A stretch of 64,000 bases of DNA from Pseudarthrobacter sp. BIM B-2242 (GCF_014764445.1 NZ_CP061721.1:186001-250000); one strand, 5' to 3'; positions 55,445 through 64,000 are shown, counted from the stretch's first letter. Numbers and translations: made by a program. Notes: generated from the letters alone by a model not told the origin.

Positions 55445-55511
55445 TTAGAGCCCAGTAAACGGACCGGAAAGGGCATCATCTGACTCCGCGTTGCTGGTTG
55501 CCCTGCCGGGG

Positions 55512-56345
55512 TCAGCCGGCGAAGAAGTCGCTGAGCTCGGTGATGAGCTTGTCCGGGGCGCGGAGGGCGCCGTCGTGGCCGAAGCCAGGCAGGATGGTGT
55601 AGCTGGAACCGGACAGGACGTCGTGGATCTGGCCGCAGGCAACCCCGAAGTACGCGGGGCTCTTTTCACCCACCACAATCAGTGTCTCCAGCGGCAGCTC
55701 CAGGAACGGCTCGGCCGGCATGTCCGCGGCAATGATCGCCTTGACTTCCCGGACACCGGTGCGCATCATTTCCCGCATCTGCTTGCCAAGGTGCGTCCCG
55801 GCCGTGAGCTTGTTCGCGATGGTCAGCATGGACAGCGGCATCCGGGAAAAGGCGCCGCCGGTTTCCAGTCCCTTGGTAAGGACGGCGAGGGCGCGGTCAT
55901 CATCTCCGGTGGCCGTGGCGCGCTCGTATTCCGTTGTCCAGTCCGCCTTGACGCTGTGGTTCACGGACACTGCAGGGTCATACACGGCCAGCCGCTCCAC
56001 GGGAAGCGTTCGGGCCGCATGCAAGGCCACTGCGCCGCCGAAGCTGTGGCCAAAGACATCGGTGCTGGACGTGTGTTTCATCACGGCGTCAAGGTCGCGG
56101 ATGTCCACGTCCAGGGTGTAATCCTCGGGCTGCGGCGAGGACGAGCCACGGCCGCGCCGGTTGAAAGTGTGGACGGGGCGGCCCAGGGCGGCGCTGAGTT
56201 TCTGGGCGAACCTGGTGTAGTCGGCCGCGGTCACCATGGACGTGGGCACCACAACTACGCCAGAGCCGGCAGAGGCCAGTTCCGCACCGGTGGTGAAGAG
56301 CTCCAGGGTGCCGCCGTCGGGGGTCTTGATGTTCTCGCGCGTCAT
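55512..56345 (-). CDS. Alpha/beta hydrolase, tandem paralogue A
   Basis: 277 residues. Nucleophile elbow GHSFGGA, His in GFGHDG and Asp upstream in the cap region are kept. The usual HGxx oxyanion-loop motif is replaced by VVVVPTSM. Shares LGRPVH-x-NRRGRG-x-SS-x-QP-x-DY with paralogue C. No signal peptide. Downstream-most of three same-strand paralogues with gaps of 34 bp to B and 63 bp from B to C. Confidence 0.85.
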   Translation of the reverse strand: MTRENIKTPDGGTLELFTTGAELASAGSGVVVVPTSMVTAADYTRFAQKLSAALGRPVHTFNRRGRGSSSPQPEDYTLDVDIRDLDAVMKHTSSTDVFGHSFGGAVALHAARTLPVERLAVYDPAVSVNHSVKADWTTEYERATATGDDDRALAVLTKGLETGGAFSRMPLSMLTIANKLTAGTHLGKQMREMMRTGVREVKAIIAADMPAEPFLELPLETLIVVGEKSPAYFGVACGQIHDVLSGSSYTILPGFGHDGALRAPDKLITELSDFFAG

Positions 56346-56379
56346 GATTCGAGCCTAGCCGAGCCGGCTGAAGAATGTC

Positions 56380-57243
56380 TTAGCCCTTGAAGTACTCCGC
56401 GATGTCTGTGACCAGTTCCTTCACCGCGGCCGGGATGGAGCCGTGGAATCCCTTTGGCGAGAGTTCGAACGTGCTGCCGGGGACGGCGGCATGCAGCCGC
56501 TGCGCCGTGACCTTGTAGAACCGCGGACTTTTACCGCCGGCCATGAAGTGGGTGTTGGCGGGCAGCACAGCGAAGTCGCGTGCACGGTCCACCTCGTCGT
56601 AGGCGGCCCGGAGCTCACCCACGCCCGTGGGCATCAGCTCCCGCGCCATTCTGTTGACCTTGGTACGGGAGACCAGTGCCATCAGCCCGGCGAGGACCGG
56701 TTCGGGGGTCTTCGAGAGCGCAGTGGAGGGCTGCATGCCCTTCTTCAGAAGAGCCATGGCATGCGCCACCTTGCCTGCATTGACCGCAGCTTCGAAGTCG
56801 CCCAGCCACGAGGTATCAATGCTGCCTTCGATGTTCACGGCTGCGTCATACACCGCCAGTTTGTCCGGCTCGTGCGGCGTTCCAGCAAACTCCTGGACGG
56901 CGTTGAGGGCCACCGAACCGCCCAGGCTGTGGCCGAGGAGGTTCCGGGCGCCGGTGGCCTCCATGATGGTGCGGACATCGGCGATTTCGGTTGCCATGGA
57001 GTAGCCGGCCGGCTGTTCAGTGGACTTTCCCCGGCCGCGCCGGTCGTAGACATCCACGGCCCATCCCTCGCCCAGGCCGTCGGCCAGCGCCATCGAAAAC
57101 GGCCGGTAGATCAGCGCCGTGAGGAAAGCTCCGCCGATAACCACTACACGGCGTTTCCCCGGTGCATCCTCGGTGCCGTAGCTGTACAACGCCAGCCTGC
57201 CGCCGTCGTGCGTGGGGACTTCCTGCTCTTTCACGGTTCCCAT
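56380..57243 (-). CDS. Alpha/beta hydrolase, tandem paralogue B
   Basis: 287 residues. Nucleophile GHSLGGS, His in KGFHGSI and the YDRRGRGKSTEQPAGYS segment are present. The HG oxyanion motif is replaced by VVVIGGAF. It carries the shared NRRGR/DRRGR-x-S region and the YDAAV strand seen in both neighbours. Cytoplasmic. Substrate unknown. Confidence 0.85.
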   Translation of the reverse strand: MGTVKEQEVPTHDGGRLALYSYGTEDAPGKRRVVVIGGAFLTALIYRPFSMALADGLGEGWAVDVYDRRGRGKSTEQPAGYSMATEIADVRTIMEATGARNLLGHSLGGSVALNAVQEFAGTPHEPDKLAVYDAAVNIEGSIDTSWLGDFEAAVNAGKVAHAMALLKKGMQPSTALSKTPEPVLAGLMALVSRTKVNRMARELMPTGVGELRAAYDEVDRARDFAVLPANTHFMAGGKSPRFYKVTAQRLHAAVPGSTFELSPKGFHGSIPAAVKELVTDIAEYFKG

Positions 57244-57306
57244 CCTAGGCGGATGGCGCTGCGCCTCCTGGCAGCGGTGCGCCGGGGGCCGATGATCTTC
57301 GCGGAC

Positions 57307-58191
57307 CTACCGCCGCCGTCCCAGCGGCCGCACCTGGCCGTCGCTGGCGTTGATGAACCGGGCAATCCGCACAGCGAGTCCCTTGCCGGGGCGGATGGGT
57401 CCTTCATGCAGCTGTCCCGGAACCACGCGGAAGTCGATGGACGGCACGGCCGCGGCCAGCTGGCGTCCGGTCTCGGCGAAGTACGCCGGGCTCCAGCCGC
57501 CGCTGAGCATCAGGATGGGTGTGGTGAGCGCGGTGAAATCGTCCAGTTCGGCGTCTGCATCGAGAACGGCACGCATTTCCTTGACGGCGGTAGGCAGCAG
57601 CTGGCGCATTTCCGTTCCCAGGTTTGTCCTGGCTGAAAGGATGCTCAGCATCCGCAGCGCGCCCAGCGGCAGGTAGGACAGCGGCCCGGCAGTGCCCAGG
57701 CCCTGGACCAGATGCGCCCAGGCATGGTTGAGCTGGCCCGCGGTGACGGCGTCCTCGAGCTCCGGCCGCCAGCGGTGGCTGAGGTTTCCGGACAGTGACA
57801 CGGCGGCGTCGTAGGTCACCAGCCGGCGGATCGGCAGGGTCCTTGCCGCCAGCAGCGCCACAAAGCCTCCGTAGCTGTGCGCCACAACATCGGTGGAGCC
57901 TGTCCTGTCCATCACCGCGGCAAGGTCGCTGACTTCGGTATCTGCCGAATAGTCGTCAGGCTGGATCGATGACCCGGCGCGGCCGCGCCGGTTGTAGCAG
58001 TGCACGGGGCGTCCGAGCAGGACGCTGAGCTTCCGCGCGAAAGGGCGGTAGAGGGCATCGGTGACCAATGTGCCGTGGACAAGTACGACGCCGGGAGGTC
58101 CCGCCGTCGTCGGGTCCGGTTCTGCAGGGGTGAGGAATGAATGGCCCTCAAGGTGGCCACCGTCCTCCGTTGCAACTCTCCACGACTCCAC
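57307..58191 (-). CDS. Alpha/beta hydrolase, tandem paralogue C
   Basis: 294 residues. The only one of the three paralogues with the classical oxyanion motif (VVLVHGTL). Nucleophile is AHSYGGF instead of GHSxGG; the His is in GQLHEGP. The YNRRGRAGSSIQPDDY segment matches paralogue A closely. Divergent from lysS with a 67-bp region that contains a strong hairpin. Confidence 0.85.
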   Translation of the reverse strand: MESWRVATEDGGHLEGHSFLTPAEPDPTTAGPPGVVLVHGTLVTDALYRPFARKLSVLLGRPVHCYNRRGRAGSSIQPDDYSADTEVSDLAAVMDRTGSTDVVAHSYGGFVALLAARTLPIRRLVTYDAAVSLSGNLSHRWRPELEDAVTAGQLNHAWAHLVQGLGTAGPLSYLPLGALRMLSILSARTNLGTEMRQLLPTAVKEMRAVLDADAELDDFTALTTPILMLSGGWSPAYFAETGRQLAAAVPSIDFRVVPGQLHEGPIRPGKGLAVRIARFINASDGQVRPLGRRR

Positions 58192-58210
58192 AGCCTGAGT
58201 CTATGCCCGG

Positions 58211-58235
58211 CAGCTGACCGGAAGCCGGTCAGCTG
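58211..58235. promoter_or_regulatory. Hairpin in lysS/hydrolase divergent region
   Basis: CAGCTGACCGG-AAG-CCGGTCAGCTG, 11-bp perfect arms with a 3-base loop, 23 bp before the lysS start and 20 bp before the hydrolase C start. In a divergent promoter region it is more likely an operator or leader hairpin than a terminator. Confidence 0.5.
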
Positions 58236-58258
58236 AACTCCCGGTAAACTTGGGGATT

Positions 58259-59791
58259 GTGACTTCCCAAAACACCCCCACCCCCAAAAATGCCCCAGAG
58301 CCCCTCGACGCCAGCGAGCAGATGCGCATCCGCATGGACAAGCGCGCCAAGCTGATCGAGCGCGGCACCGAGGCGTATCCGGTGGGTGTGGAGCGCACGC
58401 ACTCACTCACCGAGATCCGCGAAAAGTACGCACACCTCGAGGCCGACGACACCACCGGCGACACCGTGGGCGTCACCGGCCGCGTGGTTTTTGTCCGGAA
58501 CACCGGCAAGCTGTGCTTCGCCACCCTGCAGGAAGGCGGCGTTGATGGCAAGGGCACCCGGCTCCAGGCCATGCTTAGCCTGGCCAACGTGGGCGAGGAA
58601 GCGCTCGCGGACTGGAAAGCCCTGGTTGACCTTGGGGACCACGTGTTCATCAAGGGTGAGGTCATCTCCTCCCGGCGCGGCGAGCTGTCCGTGATGGCCG
58701 AATCCTGGTCCATGGCTTCGAAGGCACTGCGCCCGCTGCCTGTGCTCCACGCAGAGCTGAATGAGGAGACCCGCGTCCGCCAGCGCTACGTGGACCTGAT
58801 GGTGCGCGACGAAGCCCGCGAGATGGTCTACACCCGCGCCGCCATCACCCGTTCCATCCGCGAGAGCCTCTACCGCCACAATTATGTGGAGGTGGAGACT
58901 CCCATCCTGCAGCTGGTCCACGGCGGCGCCCTGGCGCGTCCGTTCGAGACGCACATGAACGCGTTCGACCAGAAAATGACCCTGCGCATCGCCACCGAGC
59001 TGTACCTCAAGCGGGCCGTCGTGGGCGGCATCGACCGTGTCTACGACATGGGCCGCGTGTTCCGCAACGAGGGCGTGGACTCCACGCACAGCCCCGAATT
59101 CACCACGCTTGAGTGCTACGAGGCCTGGGCGGACCAGTTCGTGATGGCCGGGCGCATCAAGGAAATCATCCTCGACGCCGCTGACGCCGTGGGCGCCGGC
59201 CGCACCCTCCAGACCGAGGCCGGGGAGATTAACCTCGACGGCGACTGGGCCTGGGTTTCGGTCTACCCGGGGCTGTCCGACGCCGTTGGCCAGGAAGTCA
59301 CCCCTGACACACCGCTTGAGGTGCTTCGTGACATTGCCAGCAAGCACGAGGTCAAGGTGGACCCAAAGTGGGACGCCGAGAAACTGGCCGTGGAACTGTT
59401 CGGTGAAATCGTGGAGCCCACGCTCCTGAACCCGACGTTTGTCTATGACTATCCGCCGTCGGCCCAGCCCCTGGCCCGCCCACACCGCGAAGACGGACGG
59501 CTGATCGAAGCCTGGGACCTGATCATCGGCGGCATGGAACGCGGCACGGCCTTCTCCGAACTCATTGACCCGGTCATCCAGCGTGAGCGGCTCACCGAAC
59601 AGTCCCGGCACGCTGCTGCAGGCGACGTCGAAGCCATGCAGCTGGATGAGGACTTCCTCCGCGCCCTCGAATACGGTGCCCCGCCCATGGGCGGAATCGG
59701 GCTGGGCATCGACCGCCTGGTCATGCTGTTTACCGGCGCAGGCATCCGCGAGACTATCCTCTTCCCGCTCCTGAAGCCTGAGGGACACTAA
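58259..59791 (+). CDS. lysS: Lysyl-tRNA synthetase, class II
   Basis: 510 residues from GTG 58259; TTG 58250 upstream is possible. OB-fold anticodon-binding domain (about 60-160, GRVVFVRNTGKLCFATLQ). The class II core has motif 2 RVFRNEGVDSTHSPEFT and motif 3 GGIGLGIDRLVMLFTG. Charges tRNA-Lys. Followed after 2 bp by a 59-aa membrane peptide gene. Confidence 0.96.
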   Translation: MTSQNTPTPKNAPEPLDASEQMRIRMDKRAKLIERGTEAYPVGVERTHSLTEIREKYAHLEADDTTGDTVGVTGRVVFVRNTGKLCFATLQEGGVDGKGTRLQAMLSLANVGEEALADWKALVDLGDHVFIKGEVISSRRGELSVMAESWSMASKALRPLPVLHAELNEETRVRQRYVDLMVRDEAREMVYTRAAITRSIRESLYRHNYVEVETPILQLVHGGALARPFETHMNAFDQKMTLRIATELYLKRAVVGGIDRVYDMGRVFRNEGVDSTHSPEFTTLECYEAWADQFVMAGRIKEIILDAADAVGAGRTLQTEAGEINLDGDWAWVSVYPGLSDAVGQEVTPDTPLEVLRDIASKHEVKVDPKWDAEKLAVELFGEIVEPTLLNPTFVYDYPPSAQPLARPHREDGRLIEAWDLIIGGMERGTAFSELIDPVIQRERLTEQSRHAAAGDVEAMQLDEDFLRALEYGAPPMGGIGLGIDRLVMLFTGAGIRETILFPLLKPEGH

Positions 59792-59793
59792 GC

Positions 59794-59973
59794 ATGGAAT
59801 ACGTAGCCGTACTGCTGCCGTCAATAGTGGTGGGCCTGATCTTCTGGTTCGCCATGAAATCGATCTTCAATGCCGATAAGTCCGAGCGCCAGGCTGAAGC
59901 GCGCGCCAAGGCCGAAGCCGAAGAGCGCGCCGCCAAGCCTTTGAATGGTTCGGATCCGGACGCGGGTAAATAA
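59794..59973 (+). CDS. 59-aa membrane peptide downstream of lysS
   Basis: Starts 2 bp after the lysS stop, so it is translationally linked. The N-terminal helix LLPSIVVGLIFWFAMKSIF is a single membrane span; the C-terminal half is a charged A/E/K/R-rich helix. Small membrane proteins occupy this place between lysS and lsr2 in related actinobacteria. Function unknown. Confidence 0.75.
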   Translation: MEYVAVLLPSIVVGLIFWFAMKSIFNADKSERQAEARAKAEAEERAAKPLNGSDPDAGK

Positions 59974-60018
59974 AGCAGCCGAAGTTCGCGTGAATATCCA
60001 CAGCGGACATTTGTCGCT

Positions 60019-60048
60019 TTGACGCGGTGCCATAAAGAGGTTCATACT
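60019..60048 (+). promoter_or_regulatory. lsr2 promoter
   Basis: TTGACG and CATACT separated by 18 bp in an AT-rich 132-bp leader, 58 bp before the lsr2 start codon. The AT-rich leader would itself be a good Lsr2 binding region, so autoregulation is plausible. Confidence 0.5.
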
Positions 60049-60105
60049 TTTTGTAGAAACATCCTGCTTTTCTGCACACCCGAACCTCAAAGAGGAAGTC
60101 TTTAA

Positions 60106-60435
60106 ATGGCACAGAAAGTAAACATCATCCTCGTAGATGATCTGGATGGGGGATCCGCGGACGAGAATGTCCGGTTTGGCCTTGACGGGGTCAGCTACGA
60201 AATCGATCTGTCGGCGGCAAATGCGGCCGAACTTCGTTCCAGTCTTGAACGGTTTGTCGCGGCCGCACGCAAAACATCTGCGGGCCGGGCTACGCGTACG
60301 AAGGCAGCAGTGACGGGCCGTGGCAATGATTCTGCGCAGATCCGTCAATGGGCACGGGATAACGGCTACACGGTCAACAGCCGCGGCCGAATTCAGGCTG
60401 AAATCCAGGAAGCCTACCAAAAGGCCAATTCCTGA
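60106..60435 (+). CDS. lsr2: Lsr2 nucleoid-associated protein
   Basis: 109 residues, an H-NS-like xenogeneic silencer of actinobacteria. The N-terminal dimerisation domain (MAQKVNIILVDDLDGG ... YEIDLSAANAAELRSSL) is followed by a C-terminal DNA-binding domain with the AT-hook-like RGRI (NGYTVNSRGRIQAEIQEAY). It binds the minor groove of AT-rich DNA. GAGGAAG site upstream. The target may include AT-richer accessory DNA such as the palindromes here. Confidence 0.95.
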   Translation: MAQKVNIILVDDLDGGSADENVRFGLDGVSYEIDLSAANAAELRSSLERFVAAARKTSAGRATRTKAAVTGRGNDSAQIRQWARDNGYTVNSRGRIQAEIQEAYQKANS

Positions 60436-60458
60436 CACTGATGGCGTTGAGCGCTGAG

Positions 60459-60495
60459 AGCCCTGTTCTGCCCTGCGGCGGGACGGGGCTTTTTG
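60459..60495 (+). terminator. lsr2 terminator
   Basis: AGCCCTGTTCTGCC pairs with GGCGGGACGGGGCT (14 bp with three G-U pairs) around CTGC, followed by a run of five T. Textbook rho-independent terminator 23 bp after the stop. Confidence 0.88.
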
Positions 60496-61101
60496 CTGCC
60501 TTTGGATAATGCGGCTGTCCGCGCATCGGGCTGAAAACCGGAGCCGCCAAACGGCCCTGAGTGTTGCCGTGAGTGAATCGTCCGCAAATTCCCTGCTATT
60601 TAGGTGACTCGGGTCCGGGACTTCGGACTGGGACGCCCGTCCAATTTGTGCCTATGCCTTTTCGCACGCCCGGCGCGAGGCTGAAATCGCAGGAAATGGC
60701 AGTCTGCCCAGTCATTGCACTTACGGCGGCTTTGTTCTGTCCGGTCCGGAAGCCGGCGGAATTCTTGCGGTAATTGAAAGGCGGCAGGGTCGACACTTCG
60801 CTGTTCTATTTCCGGAAGTAACAAGCCTCAGGGGCGCCCCAGGGAAGCCCACGCAATACTGAGCGCCACAAGGGCCGGCAGCGACAGCCACGTGCGGTGG
60901 ACGTTCCAGAGGGTCTAGCGTTCGAAGGATGGTCTGCCGTCCGCGCCGCAGGAATAGCCGCAGGAATACCGGCGGCGGCGGCCGGCCGCGGCGATTCCGG
61001 TCACCTGAGAATCACCACGGTTTCCCCTGTGGCGAACACGCTCCACAAGTCGGGATCGGGCACGTAGCATCAAAGTACGTTGTAGCTAGGAGTGTGGCGA
61101 A
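60496..61101. other. 606-bp gene-free clpC upstream region
   Basis: No ORF with a plausible start and family was found on either strand; short frames on both strands lack coding character. Two items stand out. One is a perfect tandem duplication of GCCGCAGGAATA at 60945-60968. The other is the 14-mer CCC-CTGTG-GCGAAC at 61024-61037, one mismatch from the ClgR-type pattern CGC-N5-GCGAAC. The clpC ribosome-binding site is AGGAG near 61092. The length suggests complex regulation or an untranslated RNA. Confidence 0.5.
60945..60968. repeat. 12-bp perfect tandem repeat
   Basis: GCCGCAGGAATA occurs twice head-to-tail without spacer in the clpC upstream region. Confidence 0.85.
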
Positions 61102-63594
61102 ATGTTTGAGCGATTTACGGACCGTGCCCGTCGCGTCGTTGTGCTTGCCCAAGAAGAGGCACGCATGCTGAACCATAACTATATTGGTACCGAACACATC
61201 CTCTTGGGTCTGATCCATGAGGGCGAGGGTGTGGCTGCAAAGGCACTTGAGTCCTTGAGCATTTCGCTCGACGGCGTCCGCGAGCAGGTGCAGGAGATCA
61301 TTGGCCAGGGCCAGCAGGCCCCGTCCGGCCACATTCCCTTTACGCCACGCGCCAAGAAGGTGCTGGAGCTGTCCCTGCGCGAAGCGCTGCAGCTGGGCCA
61401 CAACTACATCGGCACGGAGCACATCCTGCTGGGCCTCATCCGCGAGGGTGAGGGCGTAGCTGCCCAGGTGCTGGTCAAGCTTGGTGCTGACCTCAACCGG
61501 GTCCGCCAGCAGGTCATCCAGCTGCTCTCCGGCTACCAGGGCAAGGAAACCACCGGCGCCGGCGTCGGCCCGGGCCAGCCCGAAGGCGCCCCGGCCGGTT
61601 CGGTCGTCCTGGACCAGTTCGGCCGCAACCTCACCCAGGCTGCGCGCGAGAATAAGCTGGACCCCGTGATCGGCCGCGAGTCCGAGATGGAACGCGTTAT
61701 GCAGGTCCTCTCGCGCCGTACCAAGAACAACCCCGTCCTGATCGGTGAGCCCGGCGTCGGCAAGACCGCCGTCGTCGAAGGCCTCGCCCAGGCGATTGTC
61801 CGCGGCGACGTCCCGGAGACCATCAAGGACAAGCAGCTTTACACCCTGGACCTCGGGTCCCTGGTGGCCGGCTCGCGGTACCGCGGTGACTTCGAAGAGC
61901 GCCTGAAGAAGGTCCTCAAGGAAATCCGCACCCGCGGCGACATCATCCTCTTCATCGACGAAATCCACACCCTTGTGGGTGCGGGTGCCGCCGAAGGTGC
62001 CATCGACGCTGCGTCCATCCTCAAGCCCATGCTGGCCCGCGGTGAACTGCAGACCATCGGTGCCACCACACTGGATGAGTACCGCAAGCACATCGAGAAG
62101 GATGCCGCGCTGGAGCGCCGCTTCCAGCCGATCCAGGTCAAGGAGCCCTCTGTCGCGCACGCGATCGAGATCCTCAAGGGCCTGCGTGACCGCTACGAGG
62201 CACACCACCGCGTCACCATCACCGACGGCGCCCTTGCCTCGGCCGCCAGCCTCGCCGAGCGCTACATCTCGGATCGCTTCCTGCCGGACAAGGCCATCGA
62301 CCTGATCGACGAGGCCGGTGCACGGCTGCGTATCCGCCGGATGACCGCTCCGCCGGAGCTGAAGGCCATGGACGAGCGGATTGCCCAGCTGAAGATGGAG
62401 AAGGAATCCGCCATCGACGCGCAGGACTTCGAAGGCGCAGCGGCACTCCGTGACAAGGAGCAGAAGCTCATCACCGAGCGTTCCGAGAAGGAACGCCACT
62501 GGAAGTCCGGCGGCATGGACGACATCTCCGAGGTGGATGAGGACCTCATCGCCGAGGTGCTGGCCAACTCCACGGGCATCCCGGTCTTCAAGCTGACCGA
62601 GGAAGAATCCTCGCGCCTGCTGAAGATGGAAGACGAACTGCACAAGCGTGTGGTTGGCCAGGACGAGGCCATCAAGGCCCTGTCCCAGGCAATCCGCCGC
62701 ACCCGTGCAGGCCTGAAGGACCCGAAGCGTCCGGGCGGTTCGTTCATCTTCGCCGGCCCCACCGGCGTCGGCAAAACCGAGCTGGCCAAGGCCCTGGCTG
62801 AGTTCCTGTTCGGTGAAGAGGATGCCCTCATTACGCTGGACATGTCCGAGTACTCCGAGAAGCACACGGTTTCGCGGCTGTTCGGTGCCCCTCCGGGCTA
62901 CGTCGGCTACGAAGAGGGTGGCCAGCTCACCGAGAAGGTCCGCCGTCGTCCGTTCTCCGTGGTCCTGTTCGACGAAGTGGAGAAGGCACACGCTGACCTC
63001 TTCAACTCGCTCCTGCAGATCCTCGAAGACGGCCGCCTGACCGACTCCCAGGGCCGCGTGGTGGACTTCAAGAACACGGTGATCATCATGACCACCAACC
63101 TTGGCACCCGGGACATCTCGAAGAGCGTTGCCACCGGCTTCCAGTCCGGCACCGACACCCAGACCGGCTACAACCGGATGCGTGCCCGTGTGACGGAGGA
63201 GCTCAAGCAGCACTTCCGCCCCGAGTTCCTGAATCGTGTGGATGACGTTGTGGTGTTCCCGCAGCTGACCCAGGACGAGATCATCGAGATCGTGGACATG
63301 TTCGTTGGCCGGCTGGAGAAGCGCCTCAAGGACAAGGACATGGGCATCGAGCTCACGCCCGCGGCCAAGGTGCTCCTGGCGACCCGCGGCTACGACCCCG
63401 CCATGGGTGCCCGGCCGCTTCGCCGCACCATCCAGCGCGAGATCGAGGACCAGCTTTCCGAGAAGATCCTGTTCGGCGAGATCCACGCCGGCGACATCGT
63501 GGTGGTGGATGTGGACGGCGAAGGCGACGACGCCAAGTTCACCTTCGCCGGCAACGCCAAGCCGCGCATCCCGGAGATCGCCCCGAGCGTCTAA
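61102..63594 (+). CDS. clpC: ATP-dependent Clp protease ATPase subunit ClpC
   Basis: Hsp100 unfoldase feeding ClpP, and essential in many actinobacteria. 830 residues. Two Clp N-domain repeats (about 1-145) carry [20 protein letters not shown] and the parallel [16 protein letters not shown]. Then D1 with Walker A GEPGVGKT, a UVR-like middle segment ([16 protein letters not shown]) and D2 with Walker A GPTGVGKT and [11 protein letters not shown] strong terminator follows. Confidence 0.97.
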   Translation: MFERFTDRARRVVVLAQEEARMLNHNYIGTEHILLGLIHEGEGVAAKALESLSISLDGVREQVQEIIGQGQQAPSGHIPFTPRAKKVLELSLREALQLGHNYIGTEHILLGLIREGEGVAAQVLVKLGADLNRVRQQVIQLLSGYQGKETTGAGVGPGQPEGAPAGSVVLDQFGRNLTQAARENKLDPVIGRESEMERVMQVLSRRTKNNPVLIGEPGVGKTAVVEGLAQAIVRGDVPETIKDKQLYTLDLGSLVAGSRYRGDFEERLKKVLKEIRTRGDIILFIDEIHTLVGAGAAEGAIDAASILKPMLARGELQTIGATTLDEYRKHIEKDAALERRFQPIQVKEPSVAHAIEILKGLRDRYEAHHRVTITDGALASAASLAERYISDRFLPDKAIDLIDEAGARLRIRRMTAPPELKAMDERIAQLKMEKESAIDAQDFEGAAALRDKEQKLITERSEKERHWKSGGMDDISEVDEDLIAEVLANSTGIPVFKLTEEESSRLLKMEDELHKRVVGQDEAIKALSQAIRRTRAGLKDPKRPGGSFIFAGPTGVGKTELAKALAEFLFGEEDALITLDMSEYSEKHTVSRLFGAPPGYVGYEEGGQLTEKVRRRPFSVVLFDEVEKAHADLFNSLLQILEDGRLTDSQGRVVDFKNTVIIMTTNLGTRDISKSVATGFQSGTDTQTGYNRMRARVTEELKQHFRPEFLNRVDDVVVFPQLTQDEIIEIVDMFVGRLEKRLKDKDMGIELTPAAKVLLATRGYDPAMGARPLRRTIQREIEDQLSEKILFGEIHAGDIVVVDVDGEGDDAKFTFAGNAKPRIPEIAPSV

Positions 63595-63603
63595 CCAGCA
63601 ATC

Positions 63604-63645
63604 GCGAAAGCCCCGCCACTCCACCAGGAGCGGCGGGGCTTTCGC
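63604..63645 (+). terminator. clpC terminator
   Basis: GCGAAAGCCCCGCCACTCC pairs with GGAGCGGCGGGGCTTTCGC (19 bp, one G-T) around ACCA, 10 bp after the stop; no T-run. Confidence 0.88.
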
Positions 63646-63712
63646 CGTTTATGTCCCAATGGCTGGGTCCGGCGCCGCCGGTGTCAGAGTTCTGCCTCTT
63701 AGGATGGTTAGT

Positions 63713-64000
63713 GTGACTGACTCCTTCCATATCCGCCCTGCCCGCACTGGCGATGTTGCCGCGATCAAGAGGCTGGTGGCACCGCTGGCGGATCAGCGGA
63801 TCCTGATGGCCAAGGAGACGGTTGCCTACTACGAGAGCCTGCAGGAATTCAGGATTGCTGAGTCGGACGACGGCGAAGTCATCGGCTGCGGGGCCCTGCA
63901 TGTGATGTGGGAAGACCTGGCGGAAGTGCGCACCCTGGCTGCGTCGGATGCGTGGCGCGGCAAGGGCGTGGGCCACGTGCTTGTGGAGAGCCTGCTCGAG
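63713..64000 (+). CDS. Amino-acid N-acetyltransferase (short ArgA type), 5' part
   Basis: GTG 63713 begins VTDSFHIRPARTGDVAAIKR; the frame is open to the window end (96 codons). GNAT motifs A (VRTLAASDAWRGKGVGHVLVESLL) and C (IRPARTGD) are visible. The combination of ILMAKETVAYYESLQEF and CGALHVMWEDLAEVRTL matches the short single-domain N-acetylglutamate synthase of actinobacteria, the first step of arginine synthesis. Truncated by the window end. Confidence 0.8.
   Translation, partial: MTDSFHIRPARTGDVAAIKRLVAPLADQRILMAKETVAYYESLQEFRIAESDDGEVIGCGALHVMWEDLAEVRTLAASDAWRGKGVGHVLVESLLE

Noticed and set aside
58403..59824. 473-codon minus-strand frame opposite lysS
   Set aside because: Shadow of lysS without a start signal or family similarity.
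60573..60824. Short frames on both strands in the clpC upstream region
   Set aside because: No ribosome-binding site, no family, and codon use unlike neighbours.
61012..63624. 870-codon open frame on the minus strand opposite clpC
   Set aside because: It mirrors clpC, contains no recognisable domain and is a known effect of high-GC codon bias.

Overview
The window is 64 kb of high-GC actinobacterial chromosome. Gene content and order fit a member of the Micrococcaceae close to Arthrobacter/Pseudarthrobacter: the dacB - metalloprotease - tilS - hpt - ftsH - folE/P/B/K block, panC, and lysS - lsr2 - clpC, together with GAF-ANTAR regulators and DUF6766/DUF6328 membrane proteins. This assignment is an inference from gene families, not from a database search. 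About 70 protein genes are supported. No rRNA, tRNA, CRISPR array, insertion sequence or integrase was seen.

Left part (1-15.4 kb): the end of a glycerophosphodiesterase; two small acidic disordered proteins; a minus-strand signalling locus (receiver-GAF histidine kinase, GGDEF-EAL protein with an intact I-site, and a separate EAL protein); a STAS-like small protein; a methyltransferase; glycerate kinase; a stress-flavoured group (DUF6766 with an internal duplication, DUF6328, a general-stress-type SDR, a very acidic disordered protein, a GAF protein with a degenerate ANTAR domain, an SGNH hydrolase); and an NCS2 uracil permease divergent from a RutE-like reductase. A 95-bp near-perfect palindrome follows the RutE gene.

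Middle part (15.4-47.8 kb): phosphoglucomutase, NERD protein, amidase, rhodanese, prephenate dehydratase, lipid kinase, seryl-tRNA synthetase, HAD phosphatase, a SatD-like/HTH protein divergent from phosphoketolase, a coupled carboxylesterase-DUF429 pair and pyrophosphatase. Then comes the plus-strand housekeeping run dacB - Zn protease - tilS - hpt - (LacI regulator) - ftsH - folE - folP - folB - folK - DUF3180 - two PH-domain membrane proteins - DUF2520 Rossmann protein - panC. Many of these genes overlap by a few bases, which indicates translational coupling.

Right part (47.8-64 kb): the widespread actinobacterial order panC-(panD-coaX)-lysS-lsr2-clpC is interrupted here by about 10.4 kb of accessory genes. 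These are two GAF-ANTAR regulators with three small companion proteins, a TetR regulator with a clear palindromic operator, a DJ-1/PfpI stress protein, a hexapeptide-repeat protein, a truncated LysR gene beside an MFS exporter, and four alpha/beta hydrolases, three of which are tandem paralogues. lysS, a 59-aa membrane peptide, lsr2, clpC and the start of an ArgA-type acetyltransferase close the window. The most unusual signal is a roughly 40-residue mini-domain ending in PERALL. It is shared by two stand-alone small proteins in the GAF-ANTAR island and by the N-terminus of the EAL protein 45 kb away.
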